From Polytrichum commune (Eukaryota > Streptophyta > Polytrichopsida > Polytrichales > Polytrichaceae), in the NCBI GenBank assembly GCA_950295325.1, contig OX485805.1:26895501-26959500 (forward strand): a stretch of DNA of 64,000 nucleotides. The letters run 5' to 3'. Position 1 is the stretch's first letter. Every line of letters begins with the position of its first letter. The notes below the pieces were generated by a model. It had not been told where the DNA came from. It saw only the letters and a list, made by a program, of their open reading frames with translations, and did no database searches. The translations under genes and the position numbers were made by a program. Positions 1 to 11,888 of this stretch are shown piece after piece.

Positions 1-1347
1 CCAAAAATTGAATAATTTTGGTGACGGTGGGTTTTGTAATGATAATTGTCACTGGTTGGAACCACGTTGATAAATATTTGAGCTTTTGTGTAGGTAGGTA
101 GGTAGGTAGTACTTGTAAGTCTTCTTTCTTATTCATGAATCCACTTTGGGTATGAGTTACGTAGTGTACCCGCAAGGCGTAACTCATTTTGGGGATCCTA
201 TGATACTGACCAACAATAGTGATGTGCGCTCAGGTGTAGATCTAAGAACTCATGTCATTGTAGGTGTCAGGACATAACGCCCGGGATTCGATCTACATAC
301 CAAGTGTGCGAAGGGAAGACCCATTTTTGCACTTATCAGTTCCGCTCACTCCTTCCTCTTGGGTGCTCTTCCGTCCATGTGCTGGAGAACGATTTCGGAG
401 AAGCCTTGCAAGAAGCCCAAATCTAAGTTAGTTACCGAAATCTCTTCCCATAGGTTTTTGATGCTTGCAACTCCTCAATGGATGATGGCTCTTGAAGATT
501 AACCATTGGTCGGAGCTCACCGTGAGGATCAATATTGCCAGCTGAGGTGGGAGGATTTGCCACACGTGGAATAGAAAACTCTGCAAACAACTGAGACTCG
601 GGAAGAACCGGTCCAAGCAACTTGTAAGTATTGATATGTGTTTCTCTTATGTTTACAGTTTAACATGTGAGAAGCTGGCATTATTAAGTGCTTATTACCT
701 ACCAGAACTGTGAGTGCACGAGTGCAGTTTAGTGTTGTGCCCTGTTTTTTTTTCTCCTTTGGCTAATCATTATTGACAGCAGAGAGGTGTACGAGTGCTG
801 ACGATCTAGTCTCCATTAGACAGGGGCCCTAACAAACTTGTTTGTATAAAACCCTACCCTTCAAACCTATTTCGCTAATGTCTACCATCGACTCCGGCTA
901 TGGAGATCTGAATAACACTTCAATAGCTTGTAACTTGTGAAAGGGCAAGCACTGAAGTTTCCCAAACCCAAATCTCCATTGTTAACTATCTGTTGTTGTT
1001 CTCGTGGTTGGTGAGTCTTTCGCAGGCTGTGCTTAGATCTCTCATTACATTTGATGAGAACTTAGAATGGCCTCTATTGAGAGCTTCGCCCCGTAAACCG
1101 CACACATGTCGTGTTTGTGTCAGGGACTCCAGACATTCCCAAACTGCATGATTTTAAGTTAGCTCACTTCAGATGTATGTTGGTATGCCTGGGGTTTGAT
1201 TCCATCTTGAGATTGTGTGAATATGTGAGTGTGATGTTACATATGTCACATGATTCTAAAGTGCGGCTAATTTCGGGTAACGGTTGTTTTTGAAAAATAC
1301 TTGGGCATAGTGCTACAGAGGGCACCCCTCCCTCTCCGCCGTCGGTT
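1..1347. other. intergenic, no gene recognised
   Basis: No open frame here shows a recognisable domain; the short frames around 430-620 and 1110-1370 look like chance. A short GTAG microsatellite lies at about 92-110. At 283-293 a stretch resembles a pol III B box (GGGATTCGATC), but no convincing tRNA fold or A box pairing could be made. Confidence 0.6.
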
Positions 1348-1599
1348 CTGGGCCGGGGATTCGTGGCACTCAAGTAAAATCATCCGTGCGGATGAAAAAA
1401 ACACAGGAATCATCTAAATGGCTATTTTTGGGCAATTTGATTCCGGAAATAGAGTCAAAGGCCCCGAATTAGTCTAGTGACGACACATTCAAATGAATCG
1501 GCCCTCAACCCCATAGGGGGGCTTTTTTTATTGGAGCCACTTCATCCACGATATCTTGGATGGATGATTTTACTTGAGTGCCACGAATCCCCAGCCCGG
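1348..1599. mobile_element. MITE-like element with 39-bp terminal inverted repeats
   Basis: A 252-bp segment is bounded by near-perfect inverted repeats of about 39 bp. The left arm reads GGGATTCGTGGCACTCAAGT and onward, and the right arm is its reverse complement. No clear target duplication was seen, so the superfamily is open. A related sequence lies at about 40390-40560 (shared GCCCCGAATTAGTCTA core), and a single decayed arm lies at about 17975-18005. Confidence 0.7.
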
Positions 1600-2191
1600 G
1601 CAATCTACCTAGGAAATACTATGCAGCAGAGGTAGTAGGGTTTGCATAGTTTGAATGGCTGAGGGGTGGTTTTGGTAGCCGTAGATACTCGTGGGGGCTT
1701 TGATCCCTGACTCCCTTCATGCACCTGCATGAGATCATTTTCATCCAAGGTGAGTCTCTTATATTCCAAGGGCCGTAAGGGTACTCCTTAAATTTCGTTC
1801 TTATATGTTAGTAGAAAGTCAAATTTGGCTTCCTTCAGATCGAAGTCTCTCGCAGCCTGCCTGCCTGCCTTCTCCGATTCAGATCATGGCCATGGCCTCT
1901 CTTGTGGCACTCTCGTATTGTGCACAATTTTTTCCAATTCTACTCTGCGGTCCTAGTTGCTGGTAGATTAAGACATTGGAATGGGTTGGAAAAAGTGGAG
2001 GAGAGTGGGGAAGGTTTTGCCTCATCTTGCTGCACTCCAGTCTTCATTGTTGGATAGGGGTCCAGACTCCAGAGTGTTTGATGTGTTTGGAAAAGGGACA
2101 GTGGAATTAACGGAGTGGAGGAGATATTAGAGGACGTGGAGATGTCGCCTCATTGGGAGTAAAGTATGTGAGTGTTATTCAGTTTGTTTTT
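1600..2191. other. intergenic, nothing recognised
   Basis: No coding frame with a recognisable motif and no clear repeat structure, apart from small CTGC iterations near 1855-1870. Confidence 0.5.
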
Positions 2192-2534
2192 CATGTTCTC
2201 CAACTTCTACCACTTAGATTTATAGAATGGAACTTGTGTTACAATAGAAAATCTAGGAAGAAGCATGAGCACAAATTGGACTGAAAATGGACCTCCCTTT
2301 ATTCAATATGGTTTATCGGAAGTGCATGGTTGTTGATTTCCTACTTATATACGTGGTTCAACTTCCAATTGTGTTCACTATTGAGTGTGGAGTGGTTCAT
2401 AATATGAGGACGTAGTCAGATTTCTTTTAACACGTGTCTTCATGACGTTTGTTTTTGATCCTCGTTAAACTTAAAACCATTTAATTATAGGGATCCAATT
2501 AGGAAAAGTAATCAAATAACACCCTCATACCTTA
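2192..2534 (+). repeat. dispersed repeat D2, copy 1
   Basis: This segment aligns along its length with 24145-24490. Both copies share CATGTTCTCCA, TTGTGTTCACTATTGAGTG, a GAAGACGTAGTC-like block and GGAAAAGTAA near the end, with many substitutions and small indels between them. No terminal inverted repeats or coding capacity were seen, so it is an unclassified old dispersed repeat. Confidence 0.7.
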
Positions 2535-2539
2535 TGTAC

Positions 2540-2772
2540 AATGTTGAATAATTTCGGTGGGTTGCAAAGTGCAACCCGACTTGTTACACCGTATGGCTCT
2601 GTTTGCTCACACGAGGTCTAAGTGATGTGTTTCGTTACAATTGTCAAAATATGATGATGTTCACAAGCATGGACCTAATATATTAGGCTTGGCTAGATGG
2701 GGACCCCTAAAATCGAACCCCAATTGATGAGCACTACTACCTGTGAGGCCAAACCGCCCACCCTTAAGCGTC
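2540..2772 (-). mobile_element. possible tRNA-derived SINE remnant
   Basis: On the minus strand a box-A-like TGGCCTCACAGG (plus-strand 2740-2751) is followed about 20-30 bases later by box-B-like GGTTCGATTTT (plus-strand 2709-2719). That spacing and order is typical of the pol III promoter of plant tRNA-derived SINEs. The 3' end and target duplications could not be fixed, so both the call and the limits are tentative. Confidence 0.33.
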
Positions 2773-3133
2773 CTAGTGCGGGTGAGGGAATGGTTATCAC
2801 ATTCATGTTTCCATACTCCATTTTACCAAATTCGTGAGACTCCATTACAATTCCATCAATCATAGTACATCAATCCATTCCACGATAATATTACAAGCGT
2901 TAATAAACACTCTTCTCTATCATCTCAATCATAAAGCCCTCCGAGCTCGCTAATGAATTAAATATTTAAACTAGCATGAAGTAATAACCTAATTACTTCA
3001 CTATCCCTAAGCCTAAGGTAGCACCACGGGCTTTCCCCTTCTATGTCACCTTGGTCCCCTTTAAGCCCTCTACTTAAATCCCTCAAAGACTAGGATTAAG
3101 CCTTGAAGTCAAACCCAAATTCATCTCGCATTC

Positions 3134-3694
3134 TTGGCAGCTAAGTAGTAACCTTGCGGCCTAATTCCAGCAGCCTTGGGAAGTCCAACAGCAACCTCAA
3201 AGTCTAACCACAGTCTGGGCAGCTAGTAGTAACCTTGCGGCCTAGTCCCAGCCGTCTTGGGAAGTCCAGCAGCAACCTCGAAGTCTAACCATAGTCTGGG
3301 CAGCTAGTAGTAACCTTGCGGCCTAATTCCAACAGCCTTGGGAAGTCCCAACAGTAACCTCAAAGTCTAACCAGCAGTGTTGTGGAGTCCAGCAGTAACC
3401 TCAAATCTAACCAGCAGTATGTGGAGTCCAGGAGCAACCTCAAAGTATAACCAGCAGACTTGTGGAGTCCAGCAGTAACCTCAAATCTAACCAGCAGTCT
3501 GGGCATCTAGTAATGACCTTGCGGCCTAATTCCAGCAGCCTTGGGAAGTCCAGCAGTAACCTCAAAGTATAACCAACAGACTTGTGGAGTCCAGCAGTAA
3601 CCTCAAATCTAACCAGCAGTCTGGGCAGCTAGTAATGACCTTGCGGCCTAATTCCAGCAGCCTTGGGAAGTCCAGCAGTAACCTCAAAGTCTAA
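3134..3694. repeat. composite minisatellite, about 84-bp and 40-bp units
   Basis: Two interleaved unit types alternate. The long unit contains GGGCAGCTAGTAGTAACC, TTGCGGCCTAATTCCAGCAG and CCTTGGGAAGTCCAGCAGTA. The short one contains GTGGAGTCCAGCAGTAACC and TCTAACCAGCAG. About five long and four short units occur. The two types share the AGTCCAGCAGTAACCTCAAA segment, so the short unit probably arose by deletion within the long one. No reading frame of interest spans it. Confidence 0.85.
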
Positions 3695-3876
3695 TAAGCA
3701 ACTTCCTAATTAAGCCCACCAAGTCCCCAACTAATTCCACTAATTTTCCCAAACCCCCTACCTAATTTCCCTACTTGATTTAACTAATTTACCTAAACCC
3801 TCATTACCTAATTCACACATTAATCAACTATATTCCTAAGTTCCCCCTAATCAACTATATGTTCTACCACACTACA

Positions 3877-3895
3877 ACACACCCACCCACCCACC

Positions 3896-3929
<34 letters not shown>

Positions 3930-3976
3930 AGGGAGAGAGAGAGAAAAATGAGAGAGAGAGGGAGGAAGGAGGGGAG
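3877..3976. repeat. compound microsatellite (CCCA)n-(CA)n-(GA)n
   Basis: Successive runs of CCCA, CA and GA/GGA units lie directly beside one another. This is a simple-sequence locus with no further function visible. Confidence 0.95.
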
Positions 3977-5210
3977 GGCACCCCACACCACGAACCCTCT
4001 AACCTTTCCTACTTAGTAGGACCTTATCCTATCCACTAACTCCTTACCCCCTAAACCAACAAGAACACGTTCTAATTCAAACATTTAAATCAAAGGCACT
4101 TCCCCTTGCCTCATCAAACACTACTCCTCTAATCAAAACACTCCCTAATGCCACTAAGCTTCTAATTAACCAAACAAATAGGCTTAAGGCCTAAACATAA
4201 ATCCACACCAAGCCTCACTCTTTTTATACTTTTAATTGTTTCAATAACACTCCAATTGCAATTCTAAGTAGATCCTAAACATAAAACAAATATGAGCACT
4301 AATTTTGGGCTCATAGTACCCTTTTCCCAAGTCACAATGGTTTAGCAAATTAAAGGACAAAAGAACAAGGTATCCATGCCATAATAAATGTGAAGTATTC
4401 GTTGGTCACATGGCTCAAGTGTAAAATTGGGATAGTTGAAAGTCTAGTGCAAAGGAAGTCCCCTCGAAAGAGGTTGCTCTCTATGTGTGCACACAACCAC
4501 CTTCCATTTCTCAAGCATCCAACCTATTCGGTGACCTCCTGCCGTGGTTGAGTATAATTATTTCGGTGACGTACATGCTTGGGAGTCAATTTTCCCCTAC
4601 TCACTACGGAAAGTATCCACATCTTTAAGCAAGTTCACTTGCAAGTGGGGCTTCCTCCCCATGGTTCACCTGGTTAAACCGACGTTCAATAGGAATTCTT
4701 AATTTGAATATTTAAACTTATGTTTCCAAGGCTGAATATAGTGCCTCTGGCCCCCTTTCTTTTATATTATATTATTTTAAATCTGTAGAGGAGAAGGTTT
4801 CATTCAATTCACTTTTATGCGGATTGCGTTAAGCAAAAGTTGATCATACTACACAGTTAGACCGAAATGTCACTCTTGAGCGGATACGTTCCAAAACAGT
4901 GTTAGGTGGTGGATTCAACCTTCTCAAACCTTAGTGGTCTTTGTTCATCTGGAAGCCTTGGAGTAGGTGACCTGTCTTTCTGTATTTGGGCTAGTGTGCA
5001 ACGAAGTTATCAGACTGTTAATCAAAAGGAAGTTATCGAAAGGAAGTTAATTGTTACCTCTGAAGGGTATGCAAGGTAGGTTTTGTCTAGTATTTATTTG
5101 ATCATGTGGTCCACAGTTTTGGATTTGTCAGACTTCATTTATATGTACATATACATATGTACAATCCACGCTGCTAAGTCCAATGATTCCCATGAGGACT
5201 GTCCCCACGT
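3977..5210. other. intergenic, nothing recognised
   Basis: AT-rich sequence rich in CTAA and CCTAAT words, without a frame carrying a known motif, terminal repeats or an RNA signature that I can see. Confidence 0.5.
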
Positions 5211-5640
5211 TTGCAAGTTCTTGTTTCAATAGCCTGGGAGATTTTTGGGGATAACCAATGAAAAATCTTAGTGTTTCCAAGTTTAATCAATTACAGGTTG
5301 TGATCTTTGGGGGGCTCTTTATTAATTTTAAGGTATATTCCATGGATCCTCTAGAATGATGGGCAGTTCTCATGAAGTCTTGGACTACAACCGGTTAGTT
5401 CTCAAACTCAATTGGTTCGTCTGTAACTAGCGCTCGGTTCTCCCCGTTCATTGTGTTGTTTATCCCTTCCAACTGTTCTTTTTTGAAGTGAAGGAGAACT
5501 TGCACTAGCTTGGCATATACTTGCCTAGTGCTTAAAGAAAACGGGACATACAATGTCCTTAGGCATGGGCGACCTTGTTTCAGTATTTGTTGGTCTAGCT
5601 GGTTAGCTTGTGAAGCTTGGGACTCTTTTGTACACATATT
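5211..5640 (+). repeat. dispersed 'NGENR' repeat, copy 1
   Basis: This belongs to a family also seen at 19026-19258, 19870-20100, 45085-45265 and 54885-55330. It has two blocks: one with TTAGTGTTTCCAAGT followed by an ATTAATTTTAAGGTATATTCCA-like stretch, the other with CTCAAACTCAATTGGTTCGT then CGGTTCTCCCCGTTCAT. Read on the minus strand, the second block encodes NGENR, a short variable part, then TDEPIEFE. That peptide also recurs at 45 kb. It may be the tail of an unidentified mobile element. Confidence 0.6.
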
Positions 5641-6101
5641 TTGATTAGTTTTTTCATTTTGGGACCACTTACTACAAAGATCAATTTGCCTTGGTGGGGT
5701 ACGAGGCTCTGGTCGGCAGTAGTACGAATGATTTGACCATTGTTGGTTTTGATATTGTTTGCACTAAAAAGCTTGGTGGATTATGATGAATTTTGTGTTC
5801 ATTTGCATGGCACTCCGGATATTGATCTTCTGCACTCATTGTTGTTAATATGTTATTCTTCGTTCTTGACTTGCAGTTTTCATCAAGTTTTTGGAAGTGC
5901 AGCAGGAAGAATCTATGGTGCATGTTTTAGGTATGAATACTCTCCCTCTCCTTTCTTTTGTAACGTAATGAATTGATGAGAGTTTTGGCACACATGTTGA
6001 CTTATGACCATGCTCGAGTATCACGTGTTGAAAATCAACCAAGTGTTGCTTGCAATTTCATGCAATGAATAGTTTTGGCCTGACATGGATGGTACTACCT
6101 A
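5641..6101. other. upstream region of the kinase-NLR gene
   Basis: A plus-strand frame at 5740-5976 is open for 78 codons but carries no motif I recognise. It could hold a 5' exon or leader sequence of the downstream gene, but there is no direct support. No clear TATA box was chosen. Confidence 0.3.
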
Positions 6102-9100
6102 ATGCTTATGTCCTTCAATAACTACCATTCTTCAAATTCAGGAGAAATCATGGCCAAGTGTTTCATCATGGCCAAAACTTTGCAATTCGTTCGCATGATT
6201 TGGGGTTTTATAAGTATTTGGTTTGTAAAGCTTGGGACATATGTGGGAAAAGGACAAAAACAAAGCAATGAGCTTGGAGATATTATGAAATGGCACACGG
6301 AGGAAGTAAAGGAACTTCAAGAGGTTCTGAAGGCGGAGCAAGTGTTGAATGAGAAACAATGCATAAATCTTGTTGACAAGCTTGACCAAGTTGTGCTTTG
6401 TGTGAATGAGATGATCACATCCACTAAGGAGACGTCGAATAAATTTGGGCTTGTGCTTGGGGAGTTACATCGCATTACTCGAAAAGTAAGAGTATTGGTC
6501 CAAGATTGTGGGAAGCAAGAATGGTGCAATGCAGTGGCATTCCAAATGAACAATACAGAGGCCTTTCGAGAACTTGTGGATGATTTGAGGTGTTTTTGGG
6601 ATGCAATGTGCGAAGAGTATCTGGCGATCTATTCGGATTCACAACATTTTAGAATCCCATGTATTGATTTTAGTGTGGCCACTTATGACGAAATCGAAAG
6701 TGATGAAAAAGCCATGGTGGAAAGGCTCGAGAAACGACTTAAAAAAACGCCCAATGATTCCAAGGAGTATGAATTGGCAAAACATTTATTGAGGAGATTG
6801 CAATTTGAATTGCCACAAGTGAAAGGTGCAGAACTGGATGCTTTAGAAATTCCAAAGGATGTCGCAAAGCCGGTATTCTTAAAAAAAATAGGAACCGGAG
6901 CAGCGGGTGCAGTTCACAAATCAACATGGTTGGGACTTCAAATTGCAACAAAAATGTTAGGAGTTCTCCCCAACTTTCGCAAAGAAGCTGGCATCTTAGC
7001 ATGCTTGGGCCATCCAAACCTTGTCAAATTCATTTGTTGTGGAAGATTTGATGAAACTCATGAGGGCAATGTGGATGGATCAAACAATGTCTCAGAAAAT
7101 TTGTTTCTAGTAATGGAGCTCATGGAGACGAGTTTGAGTGATTTGGTGAAGAAGCAGAAGACGCCTTTACGATATCTTTTTGCCATTGGTGTGATGCATG
7201 AAATCGCAAGGGGCATGTGTTATCTTCATGACATGCATGTTGCCCATCTTGATTTAAAGCCAAGCAATGTGCTTCTAAGCTCCGTGTCGAGACTTGTAGG
7301 AGTCAAGGGATATATTGGCTATGATTTTGTCAAATTGACAGATTACGATACTTCCAAAACGGAGGTTCAAAGCAAACCGGAGTTACAAAAGCATACTATC
7401 GGTACACCAAAATACATGGCACCTGAGATGAATAACAACAACAAATATGAATCACCTTCAAATATGGCATGTCCTTTTCCAGCTGATGTATGGTCATTTG
7501 GTATGACATGTTCAGAGATCCTTTCTTTGAAGGAACCATTTCTAGACAGAGATAATAGAGAGGTTATCTTGCAAAAAATTAAAGATGGTTGGAGGCCTGA
7601 GCTACCTATCAATTGTGAGGAACTCACCACTTTGATCGAAGAATGTTGGATTGAGGATCCATCACAAAGGCCAACATTTTCTTACATTTGTAAGAGGCTC
7701 GCAACCTTGAAGAAGAAGTTCATGATTGGAATATATTCAAATGATTTACCAAAATTTGACAAAGGTGGGACTTGTTCCCCAAGCACTCAACTGAAGAAGG
7801 CCTCTGACCATATGAATGTCTTTGCTCTGAAGAAGGTAAGAACACATTCCATCACAATATGCTTATTGTGTATATTTGAGATGTCATTATTAATTAATTT
7901 TTTATTTTCTTGACATGATAATTGAAACCAAAACATAGGATCCGGTGCAAGCATGGTCAATTGGTCCAATAGAGGGGTCATGTATGTTGAAATCACAAAT
8001 ATCTTTGTCAAAGGCTATAAAAGTAGCACTAAACAGTCTTCCAAGTAGGATTTGGTTATGCGGAGCTCTTTATAATTGTTGCAAGTATTCAATATAGAAT
8101 ATCAAAATGTTGTCTTCAAAATTTATCACGAAAATAATGTCCACAAAGTAATGACTACAGTGGGTTAAAGAAGCAAAATTCATGACCTCACATGTAATTT
8201 TAGAACTTGAACTAATTTATGAATTTGTCCTTGAGTTCATGATGAACCGGAGGGCTCCATCAAATAGAAAACCAAAGCAATCAAATTAATACATTCAAAA
8301 CTAATTTGAAGGAACTTTCTTCATCACGCAAATTGTTTTCCAATTTGAGTTGCTTCCAACATCTTCAAAAGTATGTACATTATTCTTTTATAGATTTATG
8401 TGGAACATATTGATGAAGTTCTAAAAACAAGTTTTGAATACCTTCTAGAAAATATTTACCGTATTCATATTTAGTGTGCATTTCGAATCTTCTATCATAG
8501 TGTACACTTCTTGATCCAATTGACATGATATGTGAACTTCTTCATACAGGTGGATGCAGGAAAAAAACAATATGAAGATGTGGTTGGTCTTGAAAGCAAT
8601 CTTGCAAAGGTGAGAAACCACCTAAAACAAGTGAACATTTTGGGTCTCATTGGTATGGGTGGAATAGGGAAGACCACCTTGGCGAAGGCCATATTTGATG
8701 ATGTGAGGTCTACATACAATGCATCATGTTTTATTGAAAATATGAAAAGTAGAAATTCACTCGAAATCTTATGTGAAATTTTACGAAAGTTTGGAAAGGA
8801 TGAAGAATCCACTTGGACATTGGTGGATGCACAGAAGATAATGCGGGAGTTGTTGGCTAAGAAGAAAGTCCTTATAATATTGGATGATCCAAAAGATGCA
8901 GCTCAAGTGCGTGAAATAGTACCAGAAGATGTTTCTTGTGTCAACAATGGCACCAAAATTCTTATAACAACTCGTGGTTGGGCTTTAATTGAAAATCGTG
9001 TGGACGTAAATGGTAGGATAGATGTTGATAGGTTAGATGAAAATGCGGCGAGAGAACTCTTTGATTCTTACGTTTTTGTGGATGGAGCTCAATTATCATC

Positions 9101-11888
9101 ACAACTCTTTGATGTACGTGAAAAAATCATACAAAAATGTAACGGCTTGCCTTTGAGCTTGAAAGTGATGGGTGCATTCTTACGAGGAAAGGAGAGGATA
9201 AGAAGTTGGGAACGGGCTTTCCAAAGGATGAAAAGGGGTAGGCATTTGGATGGCGATGAAGGGCTTTGGAGTACGTTGATGATCAGCTTTGATGGACTGG
9301 AACACAGTGAGAAAGACATGTTTTTGGACCTAGCATGTTTTCTTCCCTTGAGCATGAGAGAAAAAACCTTGCGTTTATGTACCGACTATGGCGCCTCTCC
9401 AAATCACGTGCTTGATATATTGGTGGACAATTCCTTGGTTACGATAGATCAAAAGGGGAATGTAGAAATGCACGATCAACTACGTGACATGGGACGTATG
9501 ATTGCCGAGACAAACAAGGAATATTTGGGCACTCGAATTTGGAAACTAAACATGATTCCTTTACGAATTGGATCCACACATGACAAGGTATGGTGCACAT
9601 AAAAGAGCTTAATAAGGTTGATTTTTGTGAAATGCAAAATATAGATATGTTGGTGAAAGTTTGCGTTTCTAAGTTGTTTAAGTTTGACATTTGACACTTG
9701 TGTCATATGTAGTGTAATGGTTTTCCAATCTCATTTAAACACGACAGTCAAATTTAATTACCACTCTAATTAATGAAACACAATTCTGACATTTGTTGAT
9801 GTCTTTGAAACCCATAACTACAACAAATTAGAAGCAATTTATGTAGATGGACAAATTTCAAGATGGCTCGAGCACAATTCCACAGGCATGAAACACATTG
9901 ATGTAAGCTCTCTTCGATTATTGATATGTAAGGGATTGATAACATTACCGAAGACATTGGGGAACTTGACGTCTTTGACAACATTGGATTTATCAGATTG
10001 TTCGAGCTTGACAAGATTACGGCATACATTGGAGAACTTGACGTCTTTGACAACACTGGTTGTATCAGATTGTTCGAGCTTGACAATGTTAGCGGAAGCA
10101 TTGGGGAACTCGACATCTTTGACAACATTGTATTTGACTAGGTGTTGCAGCCTGACAACATTATCGGAGGCATTGGGGAACTTAACGTCTTTGACAACAT
10201 TGGATTTATCAGAGTGTCGGAACTTGTTAGGATTACCGAACGCATTGGGGAACTTGATGTTTTTGACAACATTGGATTTATCAGAGTGTTCAAGCTTGAC
10301 AACATTACCGCAGACATTGGGGAACTTGACGTCTTTGACAACATTGATTTTGAGAGCGTGTTCGAGCTTGACAACATTACCGGAGGCATTGGGGAACTTG
10401 ATGTCTTTGACAACATTGAATTTATCAGAGTGTTGGAACTTGACAAGATTACCGGAGGTCTTGGGGAACTTGACGTCTTTGACAACATTGAATTTATCAG
10501 AGTGTTCGAGCTTGACAAGAATACCGGAGGTCTTGGGGAACTTGACGTCTTTGACAACATTGTATTTGAGTAGGTGTTGGAGCTTGATAACATTACCGGA
10601 GGCATTGGGAAACTTGACGTCTTTGACAACATTGGATTTATCAAAGTGTTGGAGGTTGACAACATTACCGGAGGATTTGGGGAACTTGATGTCTTTGACA
10701 ACATTGAATTTGTTTGGGTGTTCGAGATTGACAGCATTGCCGAAGGGATTGGGGAACTTGACGTCTCTGACAATATTGGATTTGTTTGGGTGTTCGAGCT
10801 TGACAACATTACCGGAGGCATTGGGGAACTTGGCATCTTTGACAACATTGGATTTGTCATGGTGTTCAATGTTGGAAAGATTACCTGACGCATTGGAGAA
10901 CTTGACGTCTTTGACAACATTGGATTTGAGAGGGTGTTCAAAGTTGAAAAGATTACCGGAGGCATTGGAGAACTTGACGTCTTTGACAACGTTTAATTTA
11001 TCCGAGTGTTCGAGCTTGACAAGATTACCGGAGACCTTTGGGAACTTGACATCTTTGACAACATTGTATTTGAATATGTGTTGGAGCTTGACAAGATTAC
11101 CGAACGCATTGGGGAATTGGACGTCTTTGACAACATTGAATTTATTAGAGTGTTCAAGCTTGACAAGATTACCGGAGGTCTTGGGGAACTCGACGTCTTT
11201 GACAACATTGGATTTATCATATTGTTCGAGCTTGACATCGTTACCGCAAGCATTGGGAAACTTGACGTCTTTGACAAGATTGGATTTATCAGATTGTTCG
11301 CTCTTGACATCGTTACCGCAAGCATTGGGGAACTTGACGTCTTTGACAACATCGAATTTGTCAGGGTGTTCGAGCTTGACAAGATTACCGGAGGCATTGG
11401 GGAACTTGACGTCTTTGACAACATTGAATTTATCAGAGTGTTGGAGCTTGAGAAGATTACCGGAGGTCTTGGGGAACTGGACGTCTTTGACAACATTGAA
11501 TTTATCAGAGTGTTCGAGCTTGACAACATTACCGGAGGCATTGGGGTACTTGACATCTTTGACAACATTGGATTTGTCATGGTGTTGGAGCTTGATAACA
11601 TTACCGGAGGCATTGGGAAACTTGACGTCTTTGACAACATTGGATTTATCAAAGTGTTGGAGGTTGACAACATTACCGGAGGATTTGGGGAACTTGATGT
11701 CTTTGACAACATTGAATTTGTTTGGGTGTTCGAGATTGACAACATTGCCGAAGGGATTGGGGAACTTGACGTCTTTGAGAACATTGTATTTGACTAGGTG
11801 TTGGAGCTTGACAACATTACCGGAGGGATTGGGGAACTCGACGTCTTTGACAACATTGGATTTATCAGATTGTTCGAGCTTGACATAG
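6102..11888 (+). CDS. protein kinase-NB-ARC-LRR immune receptor (PNL class)
   Basis: This is a candidate intracellular immune receptor. Exon 1 (6102-7835, 578 codons) ends at AAG|GTAAG. Exon 2 (8550-9587, 346 codons) starts after ATACAG and ends at AAG|GTATGG. Exon 3 ends at 11888. The first intron is phase 0. Residues 50-180 look like a helical bundle. The kinase spans about 258-540: Gly loop GTGAAGAV 263-270, Lys284, Glu295, HLDLKPSN 382-389, DYD 414-416, APE 440-442. NB-ARC covers 585-890: P-loop GMGGIGKTT with Lys619, kinase-2 LIILDDP, RNBS-B ILITTR, GLPL, MHD 885-887. About 27 LRRs of 24 residues follow. Met17 at 6150 is an alternative start. The exon 3 acceptor is uncertain: the frame is open from 9777, and the only in-phase AG is at 9871-9872, with a weak context. 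Known family: the PK-NBS-LRR class of mosses. The array runs on past the stop, so the gene may be truncated or decaying. The kinase and NB-ARC parts could alternatively be separate genes. Confidence 0.8.

Noticed and set aside
281-295. B-box-like motif suggesting a tRNA or SINE
   Set aside because: No matching A box or cloverleaf could be assembled around it.
2700-5200. LTR retroelement
   Set aside because: No paired long direct repeats, primer-binding site or protein frames could be found.
10138-11784. Long minus-strand frames with MLSKTSSSPMPP repeats
   Set aside because: They mirror the LRR units exactly in phase and length; the plus frame has LRR structure, kinase/NB-ARC context and introns.
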